A DNA stretch of 64,000 nt, taken from contig NZ_JAHYXK010000004.1 in NCBI RefSeq assembly GCF_019443125.1, positions 302,703-366,702 of the forward strand, given 5' to 3'. A program made the position numbers and the translations under genes. The notes beneath the pieces were generated by a model. It saw only the letters and a list, made by a program, of their open reading frames with translations, was not told the DNA's origin and did not search any database. How positions within the stretch are numbered: the stretch's first letter is position 1; each line of letters begins with the position of its first letter. Positions 11,237 to 21,317 of this stretch are shown in pieces. The DNA comes from Pontibacter aydingkolensis. Its GTDB lineage: Bacteria > Bacteroidota > Bacteroidia > Cytophagales > Hymenobacteraceae.

Positions 11237-14200
11237 ATGAAGCGCGTAAAACTTTCGTTTCTTCTCATTCTCTACCTGCTTTCCGGACTTAATCCAAGCA
11301 TAGCCCAGGCTCAAAAACTGAATTTAAAATGGGAGCCGCGGCAGGACCTAAACATGCTTTTACCTACCTCTGTGCGTGTTTTTGAGGCAAATGGACATCT
11401 GCTGGACGGTGCACGGGTAAGAGCCGTTTATGCTACTGTAAACTTAAAAGATCAAAACTTAAAGCTTAGAGCCGTTGGCAGCAACACCCTTCGCCAAACC
11501 ACAGCAGAAGCCTATAAGCAGCACCAAGGTATACTTGCTATTAATGGTGGTTACTTCTCCTCCACTTCCTCTGTAAGTTTGTTGGTGGCAGACGGCGAAG
11601 CCGTAGCTCCAGGACCACAGGGCAGGGTTACTCGCGGGGCCTTCGGACTGGTAAACGGTAAGCCGGAAGTAGTGTGGCCTTATGCTGTAGGTCCTGAGAA
11701 CATACTTTATACTTATCCTACCCCAAACGATGCTGCCCAAGGCAAACCTACCGCCACTTCTCTTAAAGGGGCGCAACGATGGTTGGCAAACCAGGCCGTA
11801 GGCGGTGGGCCCGTTTTGGTAAAAGCCGGTAAGATCAGGAACACGAGCAAAGAAGAAGGTTTTTCCGGAAGTCACTTAGCACGCCACCCACGCACAGCCA
11901 TTGGCTACCTCAACGACAGCACCATACTTATGATGGTAGTGGACGGGAGGCAGCAGGCCAGTGCAGGCGTTACACTGGATGAGTTGGCTAAGATGATGTT
12001 CGAGGTGGGCTGCTATGAAGCTGTTAACCTCGATGGTGGCGGGTCTTCTGCCATGGTAGCAGCCGGTGAAGTAGTGAATATACCCGTAGATAAACCGGAA
12101 GGCAATCGCTACAGCCTGCGCAAAAATGCGTCTGCACTGGTTTTGTCTGAGCTACAGCCAAGAGTACAGCAGGAAATTTTATACTTCGATACCGATAGTC
12201 CCAATTACACGGAGGCTGGCCTCTGGAAAGACAGCAACCACGCCAACTACTATGGCAAAACTCCTTCCCGGTTGGCATCAGGGTCCCAAAAGTATAATAA
12301 GTCAGTTTATACTTTCAATGACATTAAACGCCGTCGTTACCAGTTAGCCAGCTGGTGGACGGTAAACACGGAAGCCAATACATACAAAGCTGCTTTTGTA
12401 CTGCACCATGGCACCACAACCGACACACTTTACCAGAACCAGGCATCGCTTTCTACCAGCGGCAGATGGAATGTGTTTGGTGATTTTATACTTGGCCCCG
12501 GCGATTACCTGGAGTTGCTCGGAAGCGGAAATGAAGGCAAGCTAGTGGCAGATGCTGTTCGTCTGGTGGCACACAAAGACTCTCCTCAGCTACCAATCCG
12601 TGGCGACATCCGCATTGGCATCATCAGCGACCTGAATTCCGGCCTCGGCTCTGCTACCTACGAATGGCAGGTAGACAGCATCATGAACCGCATTCCGCGC
12701 ATCTGGCAACCGGACCTGGTGGTTTGCGGCGGAGACATGGTAGCCGGCATGGGTGTAAAAGACACTGCCACGCTAACCAACATGTGGGCAGGCTTCGACA
12801 AACATATTGCGCAGCCACTGCGGCAGGCAAAAATCCCTTTTGCCTTTACTTTGGGTAACCACGATGGACCACGTTCCTACCCACTCGAGCAAAAGGCAGC
12901 TGCTGCTTACTGGAACAAGCCCGGCAATACGCCCGATCTGCAGTTTATCGATCGTAGCTACTTCCCTTTTTACTATTCTTTTTTAAAAGACGGGGTGTTC
13001 TTTGTGTCGTGGGAGGCTTCATCAGCGGAAATAACCCAGGAGAACCTCGCCTGGCTCGAAAAGCAGTTTAGCACACCGGAGGCTAGAAACGCGAAGCTGC
13101 GTTTTGTGCTGGGCCACATGCCGCTTTACAGTGTAGCCCAGGAGCGCGACTCCAAAGGCAATGTACTAGACAACCCCGAAAAGCTGCGGGCGTTGCTGGA
13201 AAAGTATAAAGTACATACTTATATCAGTGGCCACCACCATGCCTATTACCCCGGCAAAAGAGGAAAGCTTGAGCTGCTGAATGCTGGAGCCGCAGGAACC
13301 GGACCACGAGGCTGGTTGACTTTGGACAACCCTCCGCAAAACACCATTACTATAATGGATATTTTCCTGGAGCAGGATTCCATCGCCTACACTACCTATG
13401 ATATCAAAACCAATGCCGCCAAAGATATGGAGCAGTTGCATGACAGAGCATTGCCTGCAGCCATTTTTGGCGTGAATGGCCATTTGCTGCGGCGTGATGT
13501 AAAGGTAACAGACAGTGCCTCGGGTATACTTACTCCATTGGCAGATCATACAGGAACAGGCACTATAACGGCAAATGCAAAAAGCAACAAGTTAATTATC
13601 AGCGGCAGCTACAACAATCTGGAGGGCAAGCTTACGGGTATCAGCCTGTATAAAGGCAGAAACACCGAGGCAGGCACTTTGCTGCAAACACATGCATTTA
13701 AGACAAAAAACAAGCGCAACGGGAGCATTTCAGCCACTTTTGAGGTTACCGAAGACCTGCCTGAGCTATTGTCTGTTGGGGGTTTATACTTGCAAATCCA
13801 TACTACAAAACAACCTGAGGGCGATTTCAGAGTTCAGCTGTACCCTGACCATAACCAGGCACCAACGGCACCGGCTTTTACCTCACACAACAGCCGCAAC
13901 ACCTATGCTGTGCGCAACACTGAGGCACTTTATCAAATTCAATGGGAAAAAGCAGCAGACCCGGATGGCGACTTTGTAAACTATACGTACCAACTGGCCT
14001 CCGATAACCAGTTTAAGCGTATCCACTGGAGCAAAAATACGGGCCGTATCAATTCGCTTAAAATGCAGGAGCAGGAATTGTATAATCTTTTAGGTAATGT
14101 AGCTGAGGGAGCACCTGTTTCCTTCTACCATCGTGTGATAGCCACTGATGGTAAGCACGTTACATACGGCCCAACAGCTGTACTTAAACTGATGAAGAGT

Positions 14201-15082
14201 AATGAGCCACTGGAGGATTTTATAGAGGTACCAGCTCCGAAGTATGTGTTTGCAGGAAAAATAGAAGATGCAGCCGGCGCAGGCTATGGGGCACAATGGG
14301 ATAAGTATGGCAAACTGTGGCTGGCTGACTACGCAGGCTCCCTGATCATAAAGCAGTCAGATGGCAAAAGCGCACCCTTCTCCCCGCTTAAAGCGGTAAG
14401 TATAAACGGTGAGACTTATACTTTGAATCCAGTTAATGGAATCGGGATTGACGCAGACGGCAACATACTTATAGGCCGAAACCGCCACCTGATCAAAATA
14501 AACGCTGTCACCGGCGAGGGCATGGCAGTTTGGGAAGCACCGGCTGGCATGCGTGCCATTACTTCGCCGCGTGTAAACAGCAAAGGCGAGATCTACGCCA
14601 TGTCGTTGTTTGCTGAGGACCAGAATTATGTGTTAAAGCCCAGCGCCACCAACCCATCCACCTTTGAGGTGGTGCGCACAATTGCCTTACCAAACCGCAT
14701 ACTTGCCCGCACTTTCGACATGACACCGGATGGCCTTACTTTATACTTCCCTAACCCGGGTAGCCCCATCATCCAAAAGTATAGCAGCAAAGACGGGATC
14801 ACGTATAAGCGTGAAGAAGATATTACCAGTACCGCTGCAGGTTGTAATGCATTAAAGGTCAGCTCAGACGGCAGTATTTACGCAGCAGTACGTGCCAGCG
14901 GTGTAGTGCCGTCCTCGTTCCACTTCCGCGACGATAAAAAGAAAACCATGTGGACCTTACCATTGCCGGAAGTTGGCGGCGCAGAAGCAAGAGGCATAGG
15001 TGTATCCGCAGATGGCCGAACACTTATCTTCTGCAGCTGGGACAACGGCGGCGGATTTTATAAGTATGTGCTGCAGGAGTAA
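11237..15082 (+). CDS. Secreted multidomain phosphodiester glycosidase (NAGPA) / calcineurin-like phosphatase
   Basis: A 1281-residue exported protein with a signal peptide (about 1-25). Residues about 55-300 are a phosphodiester glycosidase domain (NAGPA/DUF2233; NGGYFS near 103, VNLDGGGSSAM near 262), a family that uncovers sugar-1-phosphodiesters. About 314-447 resembles the golvesin C-terminal carbohydrate-binding-like domain. About 452-720 is a metallophosphoesterase with all blocks: SDLNSG, GGDM, GNHDG, GHMPLY, GHHHAY. About 741-872 is a CHRD domain, about 875-990 Fn3-like, and about 1000-1281 looks like a beta-propeller. One chain could therefore remove a sugar from a phosphodiester and then the phosphate. 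The target (teichoic acid, glycolipid or capsule) is unknown. namZ follows after 43 bases on the same strand. Confidence 0.85.
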   Translation: MKRVKLSFLLILYLLSGLNPSIAQAQKLNLKWEPRQDLNMLLPTSVRVFEANGHLLDGARVRAVYATVNLKDQNLKLRAVGSNTLRQTTAEAYKQHQGILAINGGYFSSTSSVSLLVADGEAVAPGPQGRVTRGAFGLVNGKPEVVWPYAVGPENILYTYPTPNDAAQGKPTATSLKGAQRWLANQAVGGGPVLVKAGKIRNTSKEEGFSGSHLARHPRTAIGYLNDSTILMMVVDGRQQASAGVTLDELAKMMFEVGCYEAVNLDGGGSSAMVAAGEVVNIPVDKPEGNRYSLRKNASALVLSELQPRVQQEILYFDTDSPNYTEAGLWKDSNHANYYGKTPSRLASGSQKYNKSVYTFNDIKRRRYQLASWWTVNTEANTYKAAFVLHHGTTTDTLYQNQASLSTSGRWNVFGDFILGPGDYLELLGSGNEGKLVADAVRLVAHKDSPQLPIRGDIRIGIISDLNSGLGSATYEWQVDSIMNRIPRIWQPDLVVCGGDMVAGMGVKDTATLTNMWAGFDKHIAQPLRQAKIPFAFTLGNHDGPRSYPLEQKAAAAYWNKPGNTPDLQFIDRSYFPFYYSFLKDGVFFVSWEASSAEITQENLAWLEKQFSTPEARNAKLRFVLGHMPLYSVAQERDSKGNVLDNPEKLRALLEKYKVHTYISGHHHAYYPGKRGKLELLNAGAAGTGPRGWLTLDNPPQNTITIMDIFLEQDSIAYTTYDIKTNAAKDMEQLHDRALPAAIFGVNGHLLRRDVKVTDSASGILTPLADHTGTGTITANAKSNKLIISGSYNNLEGKLTGISLYKGRNTEAGTLLQTHAFKTKNKRNGSISATFEVTEDLPELLSVGGLYLQIHTTKQPEGDFRVQLYPDHNQAPTAPAFTSHNSRNTYAVRNTEALYQIQWEKAADPDGDFVNYTYQLASDNQFKRIHWSKNTGRINSLKMQEQELYNLLGNVAEGAPVSFYHRVIATDGKHVTYGPTAVLKLMKSNEPLEDFIEVPAPKYVFAGKIEDAAGAGYGAQWDKYGKLWLADYAGSLIIKQSDGKSAPFSPLKAVSINGETYTLNPVNGIGIDADGNILIGRNRHLIKINAVTGEGMAVWEAPAGMRAITSPRVNSKGEIYAMSLFAEDQNYVLKPSATNPSTFEVVRTIALPNRILARTFDMTPDGLTLYFPNPGSPIIQKYSSKDGITYKREEDITSTAAGCNALKVSSDGSIYAAVRASGVVPSSFHFRDDKKKTMWTLPLPEVGGAEARGIGVSADGRTLIFCSWDNGGGFYKYVLQE

Positions 15083-15125
15083 CAGTATAAAATAGAATCG
15101 ACTCTAACAAACAACGCTTTAAAAC

Positions 15126-16403
15126 ATGAAACGTTTAGCCTCACTTCTTCTCCTCGCATTCTTTCTGGTAGCATGGAGTAACTATGAAGCCAGTGCTGCC
15201 TCGGCTAGTGCACCAGCTAAAGAAAAGCAGCGGGTATTTATCGGGGCTGAACGCCTATTTACTCCTGAATACCTGCACCTGATAAAAGGAAAGCGCGTTG
15301 GCCTGGTAACCAACCACACGGGTTTACTACCGGATGGCCGGCACCTGGTTGATGTGCTCCATACTTATCCGGATGTGCAGCTAACGATGCTCTTTGGCCC
15401 CGAGCATGGCATACGCGGCGAAGAAGACAATCATGTGGCTGATGGCAAAGACCCTAAGACAGGCTTACCGGTAATTTCGCTTTATGGCAAAGTCAGGAAA
15501 CCTACCCCGGAGATGCTGCGTGATGTGGATGTACTGGTGTTCGATATACAGGACATTGGTGCACGGTTTTATACGTACATCGCCACCATGAACCATGTGT
15601 TGGCAGCCGCTGCAGAACAGGGGAAATCCTACATCGTGCTGGACCGGCCAAATGCAATCGGCGGTTTGTACGTAGACGGTCCCTATCCCGGTAAAGCTGG
15701 CGAACCTGTTTATAATTATGACCTGCTCCCTGTTACCCATGGCATGACGGTAGGTGAGCTTGCCCTTATGTTTAATGGAGAACGTGTGGCCAAAAACCTG
15801 CCCAAGGCTGATTTGACAGTAATCCCTATGCTAAACTACACACGAAAGCAGTGGTACACCGAAACCGGACTGCCCTGGATAAAGCCTTCCCCTAATATGT
15901 TAACCATCACCACAGCTGCTGTTTATCCTGCCACCTGCCTGCTGGAGGGCACCAACATTTCCGAAGGGCGCGGCACACTGCACCCCTTCGAGTACATTGC
16001 CGCACCATGGATAGACGGAGATAAACTGGCAAAGCAGCTTAACAGCTATAAACTAAAAGGTGTAAGTTTTAAGCCGGTAACGTTTGTACCGGGAGGTGTA
16101 GTTGATGGCATCAAAATATACCCGCCAAAGTTTATGGGTGAGCAATGCCATGGTGCCCAAATGATAATTACAGACAAGAAAGCGTTTAAGTCAGCGAAGG
16201 CTGGCGTTTACATTATTCACGCTCTAAAAACACTGTACCCTGACAAACTGGAATGGAAAGAAACGCGCATGGACCGACTTTGGGGTACTCCTGTAGTAAG
16301 ACAGCAGCTACAGTCAGGGGCAGCACCACAGGAGATCGTAAAGCAATGGGATAAAGAACTGGCATACTTTAAAGGTGTAAGGAGCAAATACCTGCTTTAT
16401 TAG
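15126..16403 (+). CDS. namZ: NamZ-type exo-beta-N-acetylmuramidase (DUF1343, GH171)
   Basis: A 425-residue exported protein with an N-terminal signal peptide (about 1-24) followed by the DUF1343 fold. Family landmarks are VGLVTNHTG near 58, FGPEHGIRG near 92, DVLVFDIQDIGARFYTY near 137, LDRPNAIGG near 172 and LEGTNISEGRGT near 274. Characterised members (Bacillus NamZ) remove MurNAc from the non-reducing end of peptidoglycan chains. It follows the large phosphodiesterase gene by 43 bases, so the two are probably co-transcribed. With NagZ, the amidase and MurQ it would supply free MurNAc. The gene has no AAGTATA copies. Confidence 0.88.
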   Translation: MKRLASLLLLAFFLVAWSNYEASAASASAPAKEKQRVFIGAERLFTPEYLHLIKGKRVGLVTNHTGLLPDGRHLVDVLHTYPDVQLTMLFGPEHGIRGEEDNHVADGKDPKTGLPVISLYGKVRKPTPEMLRDVDVLVFDIQDIGARFYTYIATMNHVLAAAAEQGKSYIVLDRPNAIGGLYVDGPYPGKAGEPVYNYDLLPVTHGMTVGELALMFNGERVAKNLPKADLTVIPMLNYTRKQWYTETGLPWIKPSPNMLTITTAAVYPATCLLEGTNISEGRGTLHPFEYIAAPWIDGDKLAKQLNSYKLKGVSFKPVTFVPGGVVDGIKIYPPKFMGEQCHGAQMIITDKKAFKSAKAGVYIIHALKTLYPDKLEWKETRMDRLWGTPVVRQQLQSGAAPQEIVKQWDKELAYFKGVRSKYLLY

Positions 16404-16541
16404 AAAACATTGCATGTTTTAGCAATTCCCTAAAACTAAACCTGCATATTGGTGCAATTACACTTTGTTTTTCACTCTATAAATCATGTACTTAGTAGTT
16501 TAATTTATACAGCACTACCAGCTTAGCACTACTACAGAAAT

Positions 16542-18026
16542 ATGAACAGATTTTTACTGGCTGTTTTATACTTTTTAACTATCCCGCAACTGTGTTCCAT
16601 AGTCTTAGCTAAAGATTTACCAAAGGCCAAGCTCCTAACCCTCGATGCTGTTATCGAACTGGCCAAAGAGCAGTCGCCGAAGTTCAGGTACGCCGAAGTG
16701 TTATTTGAAAACAAACAGTGGCAGTATAAAACCTATCGTTCAAACTTTTTACCGCAGCTAAACCTAAATGGGGTTTTGCCTGAGTATAATAAGACTATAG
16801 AGCCGCGCCTTACAGACAAAGGCAGCCTGATATTTATAAATACCCACAACGCCAGCTCTTCTATGCAGCTTTCGCTGGGTCAGGAAATATGGCCAACAGG
16901 GGGTTACATCTCCATAAACAGCAACCTAAAACGTATTGATGATTTTCAGGCAGATGTAAACCGCACCCGTTACTCTTCTGTGCCAGCTACCATCACACTA
17001 ACGCAACCTATATTCGGCTTTAACAACCGGGCATGGGACAGAAAGATATCGCCGCTGCGATACGAAGAAGCCAAACGCGATTACCGCGAGGAAATGGAGG
17101 AGATTGCAAAAGAAGCAACAAACCATTTCTTTAACCTGCTGCTCAGCCAGATCAGTTACCAGATCGCAGAAAAGAATATTGCCATAAACGATACGCTTTA
17201 CAAAATCGCCGAGAAGAAGTTTGAAGACGGTAAAATACCAGAGAATGAACTGCTGCAGATGGAGCTTGCCCTGCTTAACTCAGAACAGAACCTCGACCAG
17301 GCAAGACTTGACGTGGAAGCAAATACGCTAAGACTAAAGGTGTTTTTGGGTGTTACGGATAACTACCCGATAGAGCTTGCCGCACCGAATGAGATTCCTC
17401 AGTTTGAGGTAGATGAGCAGATTGCACTGGAGCAGGCCAGCCAGAACAGGCAACGGGTAATTGGTTTCAAGCGCGAGCTGCTGGAAGCTGAAATGCGATT
17501 GGCAAGGGCAAAAGGAGAAACCGGTTTTAGCGCCAACTTATTTGCCTCTTTTGGCTTAACGCAGCAGTCCCTTGCAGTACAGGAGGCTTACAATGACCCT
17601 TCGCAACAACAGCGTGTCCGGCTGGGCTTTAACATTCCGGTTATGGACTGGGGCAGAGCTGAGGCAGTACTGGGAACAGCCAAAGCCAACCATACGCTAA
17701 CGAAGGCCAACATTGAGCTGCAGCAAAACAGCTTTGAGCAGGAAGTATACTTACAGGTAAAGCGCTTCAGAGTACTAAGAAAGCAAATGGAAGGAGCAAA
17801 ACGTGCCGATGAGATAGCCAAGAAACGTTACCAGATCACTTTATCCAGGTACCTGGATGGTAAGATAGGTTTGATTGACCTGAACATTGCTACAGAGGAA
17901 AGAGACAAGGCCAGCCGCAGCTACGTTACTTCTTTGCGTAATTTCTGGGTAGCCTATTATACGTTGCGCAGCCTTACCCTCTACGATTTTGAGACCAACC
18001 AACCACTTGTATTGCCTGCCGGTTAG
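16542..18026 (+). CDS. TolC-family outer-membrane efflux protein
   Basis: A 494-residue protein with a signal peptide ending near the KD after residue 22, then two OEP repeats with long alpha-helical coiled-coil segments. The stretch LTLDAVIELAKEQSPKFRYAEV (about residues 30-50) is the usual start of TolC repeats, and the second half has the matching ALEQASQNRQRVIGFKRELLEAE. TolC proteins form the outer-membrane duct for tripartite pumps or type I secretion. No adaptor or pump is adjacent; the MacAB-like operon at 42.5-45.9 kb lacks its own TolC, so it could be the partner. This pairing is a guess. Confidence 0.88.
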   Translation: MNRFLLAVLYFLTIPQLCSIVLAKDLPKAKLLTLDAVIELAKEQSPKFRYAEVLFENKQWQYKTYRSNFLPQLNLNGVLPEYNKTIEPRLTDKGSLIFINTHNASSSMQLSLGQEIWPTGGYISINSNLKRIDDFQADVNRTRYSSVPATITLTQPIFGFNNRAWDRKISPLRYEEAKRDYREEMEEIAKEATNHFFNLLLSQISYQIAEKNIAINDTLYKIAEKKFEDGKIPENELLQMELALLNSEQNLDQARLDVEANTLRLKVFLGVTDNYPIELAAPNEIPQFEVDEQIALEQASQNRQRVIGFKRELLEAEMRLARAKGETGFSANLFASFGLTQQSLAVQEAYNDPSQQQRVRLGFNIPVMDWGRAEAVLGTAKANHTLTKANIELQQNSFEQEVYLQVKRFRVLRKQMEGAKRADEIAKKRYQITLSRYLDGKIGLIDLNIATEERDKASRSYVTSLRNFWVAYYTLRSLTLYDFETNQPLVLPAG

Positions 18027-18199
18027 ATAAAAGGTGACAGACAAAAGAACTTTAGACAAAGGACATAAGACAAGAGACTTCTGAAGTATGAAATGTTTTG
18101 AATCAGGATATATTATTAATCTCGGTTATACTTCAACCTTAATCTGCTCCTATACTTACCAGCAGTAACAGTGGTGCTCTCAATATTTTGCCCTCTTAT

Positions 18200-18820
18200 T
18201 TAACGTTTGTGCTTCCCCTCTATTAACTTCTGGAAGTGATTTAGCTGCAAATACAGCGTATTGCCCGGGCAACTGGTTTGGGCAAAGTCTTTGTGCCCTC
18301 CCAGGCTGTCAGCAGCAATATTGTGGCGTTTAGCTAGTGCAGGAAGCAGAATTTCCAGCGTTTGCATCTGCTCAGGTGTTATCTGCTCTTTCTCAAAGTT
18401 ACCCTCCACAACCACCAGCAGATGCCCTGCAGGGTCGTAACCTGTATTAGAATCCCCAGCAAAATTCAGGTCTCTCCCCTCGGCCACTTCACCTCTAACA
18501 TCCACATATAAATGGTAAGGAATATCTGCCCAGGGCTTTTTAATTCTGCCATCGGCTAACGGACTCTCCTCCTGAGAGAACTTCTGCAAGGCTCTCATTT
18601 TGTCCTCCAGTTTTCTGCCAGGTGCCTGCGGCGTACCGGTATGGTGAATGGTAAGTCTGCGCAACGTGTGGCTCCGCATGGGAAGTACAGGCGGATTTGC
18701 ACTCCATGCATCACGCGATAGGTAATTTATACTTTCAGGAACAGGCCTGGATGAAGTTACAGGCTGCTGGCAGTTTAGCAGCAGTCCTGCAACTAGTATC
18801 ATTATCAAAGTGATTTTCAT
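18200..18820 (-). CDS. N-acetylmuramoyl-L-alanine amidase lipoprotein (Amidase_2/PGRP fold)
   Basis: A 206-residue lipoprotein with the lipobox LLLNC (Cys near 17). The amidase_2 fold follows: the first Zn ligands in LTIHHTGTP near 57, the substrate-groove segment IPYHLYVD near 100, and the distal GGHKDFAQTSCPG near 178, which carries the last His and Cys ligands. Such enzymes cut the bond between MurNAc and the stem peptide. It reads toward the TolC gene and lies 78 bases downstream of the GHL10 gene on the same strand. It is most likely anchored in the periplasm and prepares muropeptides for NagZ/NamZ action. Confidence 0.88.
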   Translation of the reverse strand: MKITLIMILVAGLLLNCQQPVTSSRPVPESINYLSRDAWSANPPVLPMRSHTLRRLTIHHTGTPQAPGRKLEDKMRALQKFSQEESPLADGRIKKPWADIPYHLYVDVRGEVAEGRDLNFAGDSNTGYDPAGHLLVVVEGNFEKEQITPEQMQTLEILLPALAKRHNIAADSLGGHKDFAQTSCPGNTLYLQLNHFQKLIEGKHKR

Positions 18821-18897
18821 GGTGTGTTTATACTTTGCGTGCCAGAAAAGACGAAAAAATCATTCTGCCTCGTCACCCGACTCAGAGACAGCAATTA

Positions 18898-20436
18898 TTA
18901 AAAGTTTGCCTTCGTGATATTAGAAGGGCTACTTTCGTTCTTTAGCCTATCTATAGTAGTTACCATGTATTTATACTTCTTACCCTTTACTATACTTTTA
19001 TCTTCAAAGTAAGAAAGTGTTTTGTCAAAGCTTATTTTAAGGATGTTCCTTGGGTTCTGCATATCTACTTTCTCCCCTTCCTCAAAACGGTAGATCACAT
19101 AACCGTACACCTCCTCATCCTGTGGCCGCTCCCACTCCAGCTTAGCTATTTTGTTCGATTTAAAGACCAATAGCTTCCTCTTTTCTTTAAGCTTGGTTGG
19201 CGAGGCCGGTGGTGTATTGTCCAGCCAGTCCATCTGTGGTTGCAGTGCGGGATACCGGTAAAAGTCGTGTTGCAGCGAATCGCGGAAGCCCCCCAGGTTA
19301 TTTGTCAGCGATCTAGAGCTGAAGTAAACACTCCCCTGCACCAGCGGATTGTTGCGCAGATAACGCACCTGGTTTGGCAACTGCTGTTTGTCTCGCCATC
19401 CTTCACGGTCTTCCATGGCACGGTATACGCCCTGGCCAATGTATAAATGCTTCCCGAAGGAATTAGCAGCCCACCAGTCCAGCAACTTTTCGTAAGGTGC
19501 AGCGGCATAATAAAAAGGAAAGTATAGCTGCGGGTTAATATAATCCACCCACCCCTCCTGCACCCACTTTCGGGCATCGGCATACAAGGCACTGTAACCG
19601 GAAAAGCCATTACTTTCTGACCCAAGAGGGTCCTGTGTTTTATTGCGCCAGATACCAAAAGGGCTGACGCCGAACTTCACATGCTTCTTCTCGGCGTGTA
19701 TGTTCTCTGACAGTGATTTGATCAGTACATCCACGTTATTACGGCGCCAGTCTTCTATGTTGGAAAAGCCCTGCCCATGTAGCTGAAATGTAGTTGAGTC
19801 TGGTAATGGGTCTTTGCCCGGATAAGGATAAAAGTAGTCGTCAAAATGAATACCATCTACATCATAGTTACGCACTATATCCATGATCACATCTACAATG
19901 TACATCCTCACCTCCGGCACCCCAGGATTAAAGTACTTTTTATCGCCGTAGGCAAAGAACCACTCGGGGGTTGTGCGTGTAATATGGGTTGGGCTGGTAA
20001 GTGAGTCCACCAGGCTGGTAGTGGCACGATAAGGATTTATCCAGGCATGCAACTCCATTCCTCTTTTATGTGCCTCCTCTATGGCAAACTCCAGCGGGTC
20101 GTATAGCGGCTCTGGCGCAAGGCCTTGCTTTCCGGTTAAAAAGCGGCTCCATTGTTCACGGCCCTTTGCATAAAACGCATCTGTGGATGGGCGCACCTGC
20201 AGCATTACGGCATTAATACCTGTTTTCTGATGCTCGTCAAATAGTTGCAGGAGCTCCTGCTTCTGAGCCTCTGCATTTAAGCCTACAGCCGTTTTAGAAG
20301 GCCAGTCAATGTTTTGTACGGTTGCCACCCATACACCTCTGAACTCTCTTTTAGGGGTGTTCTTCTCTGTCTGGGCGTAAAGTGAGACAGATACAAGAAG
20401 TGTAAGTATAAAAAGTAGGATAAATTTTCTGATCAT
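18898..20436 (-). CDS. GHL10/YngK-type glycoside hydrolase (DUF187) with C-terminal Fn3-like domain
   Basis: About 512 residues. The ATG at 20,436 is preferred over 20,460 because it gives a clean signal peptide (MIRKFILLFILTL..., cleaved after LYA). The TIM-barrel domain begins FRGVWVATVQNIDWPS and includes GINAVMLQVRPSTDAFY, MELHAWINPYRA and VDGIHFDDYFYPYPG, all typical of DUF187/GHL10. The last 100 residues look like an Fn3 module. Family members are secreted hydrolases thought to act on beta-linked polysaccharide or peptidoglycan glycan strands; the substrate is not firmly known. Its company (amidase downstream, SusCD operon upstream) favours cell-wall glycans. Confidence 0.82.
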   Translation of the reverse strand: MIRKFILLFILTLLVSVSLYAQTEKNTPKREFRGVWVATVQNIDWPSKTAVGLNAEAQKQELLQLFDEHQKTGINAVMLQVRPSTDAFYAKGREQWSRFLTGKQGLAPEPLYDPLEFAIEEAHKRGMELHAWINPYRATTSLVDSLTSPTHITRTTPEWFFAYGDKKYFNPGVPEVRMYIVDVIMDIVRNYDVDGIHFDDYFYPYPGKDPLPDSTTFQLHGQGFSNIEDWRRNNVDVLIKSLSENIHAEKKHVKFGVSPFGIWRNKTQDPLGSESNGFSGYSALYADARKWVQEGWVDYINPQLYFPFYYAAAPYEKLLDWWAANSFGKHLYIGQGVYRAMEDREGWRDKQQLPNQVRYLRNNPLVQGSVYFSSRSLTNNLGGFRDSLQHDFYRYPALQPQMDWLDNTPPASPTKLKEKRKLLVFKSNKIAKLEWERPQDEEVYGYVIYRFEEGEKVDMQNPRNILKISFDKTLSYFEDKSIVKGKKYKYMVTTIDRLKNESSPSNITKANF

Positions 20437-20460
20437 AGCCTGTCCTTTACTAAAAGTCAT

Positions 20461-20502
20461 AAAAAAAGCCCTCCATTACCTATATTAATTGGAGGGCTTT
20501 TT
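20461..20502 (-). terminator. Terminator of the SusC-SusD-DUF4397 operon
   Basis: Arms AAAAAGCCCTCCA and TGGAGGGCTTTTT surround a 14-17-base A/T-rich loop. T runs on both sides mean it could work in both directions. It lies just after the DUF4397 stop and before the GHL10 start. Confidence 0.8.
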
Positions 20503-20517
20503 ACTCTTACATCAATC

Positions 20518-21306
20518 CTATCTTTCTCTCAGAAGCTGACGGTTAATAGTACCGGGCTTAGTTGTGTAGTTACCTTTTGTGTAAAAAGTATAAACCCTAC
20601 CAGCTACAATACTTCCGCTTGTCCAGGTTGTGTAGGCTTTTGTTTCTCCCTGCAGAAACAGCGCCAGATTATAAGTTCCTGGCTCAACAGCTATATAACC
20701 AGAGTTGCCTTTATAAGCAACATCAGTAGCTATTGTCTGAGATCCTGTTGTGGGCGCCGTACGTGTTGCCTCTACAGTGAAGCTTGATGGTGCGTCAGCC
20801 ATTCCGTTTACAAAACGAACATAAGCTTTAGAAAAATCCGGCTCAGGCAGTTCATCCTTTATCGTCAGTATTTCAAGGTTACCTGCGCCACCAACTAAAT
20901 AGCTTGTATAAAACTGCTTCTCTTCCAGCTGTACCGGCATACTTACTACTACATTCTTAGCAAGAGCTGTTGTACCGGTAATAGTTGTTGTGTCTATTGC
21001 ATTGAGTGTATAAGCACCCGCTGGCACGTTTACATATCCGTATGTTGCCGGATGTATCGTATTGGCCAGGGTAGAGCTCCAGAAAAGACCTGTTTCTCTG
21101 TTAGATAAAGTTGGTGACTTTGCAGTTACTTTTTTGTCTCCAAGGTAAAAATTTACCATTGGTGCATCCTGCGAAGCATGGGAGAAACGGATCATGGCTC
21201 CTGATTCCACATATTCCGTACGTTCTGGTATCGCATTTTCCTCACAGGCCCCGAACAGGAAACCCATTGATAAAACTGCTGCTATTTTTAAATATATCTT
21301 TTTCAT
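20518..21306 (-). CDS. DUF4397 lipoprotein
   Basis: A 262-residue lipoprotein with lipobox FGAC (Cys near 21). The rest is DUF4397: two similar beta-rich halves with MIRFSHASQDAPMVNFYLGD near 38 and AYVRFVNGMADAPSSFTVEA near 160. These domains occur in many Bacteroidetes surface proteins and their function is unknown. It follows SusD by 11 bases, so it is the third gene of the SusC-SusD operon and may be a surface-exposed accessory binding protein. A terminator follows. Confidence 0.82.
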   Translation of the reverse strand: MKKIYLKIAAVLSMGFLFGACEENAIPERTEYVESGAMIRFSHASQDAPMVNFYLGDKKVTAKSPTLSNRETGLFWSSTLANTIHPATYGYVNVPAGAYTLNAIDTTTITGTTALAKNVVVSMPVQLEEKQFYTSYLVGGAGNLEILTIKDELPEPDFSKAYVRFVNGMADAPSSFTVEATRTAPTTGSQTIATDVAYKGNSGYIAVEPGTYNLALFLQGETKAYTTWTSGSIVAGRVYTFYTKGNYTTKPGTINRQLLRER

Positions 21307-21317
21307 GCTATAACAAA

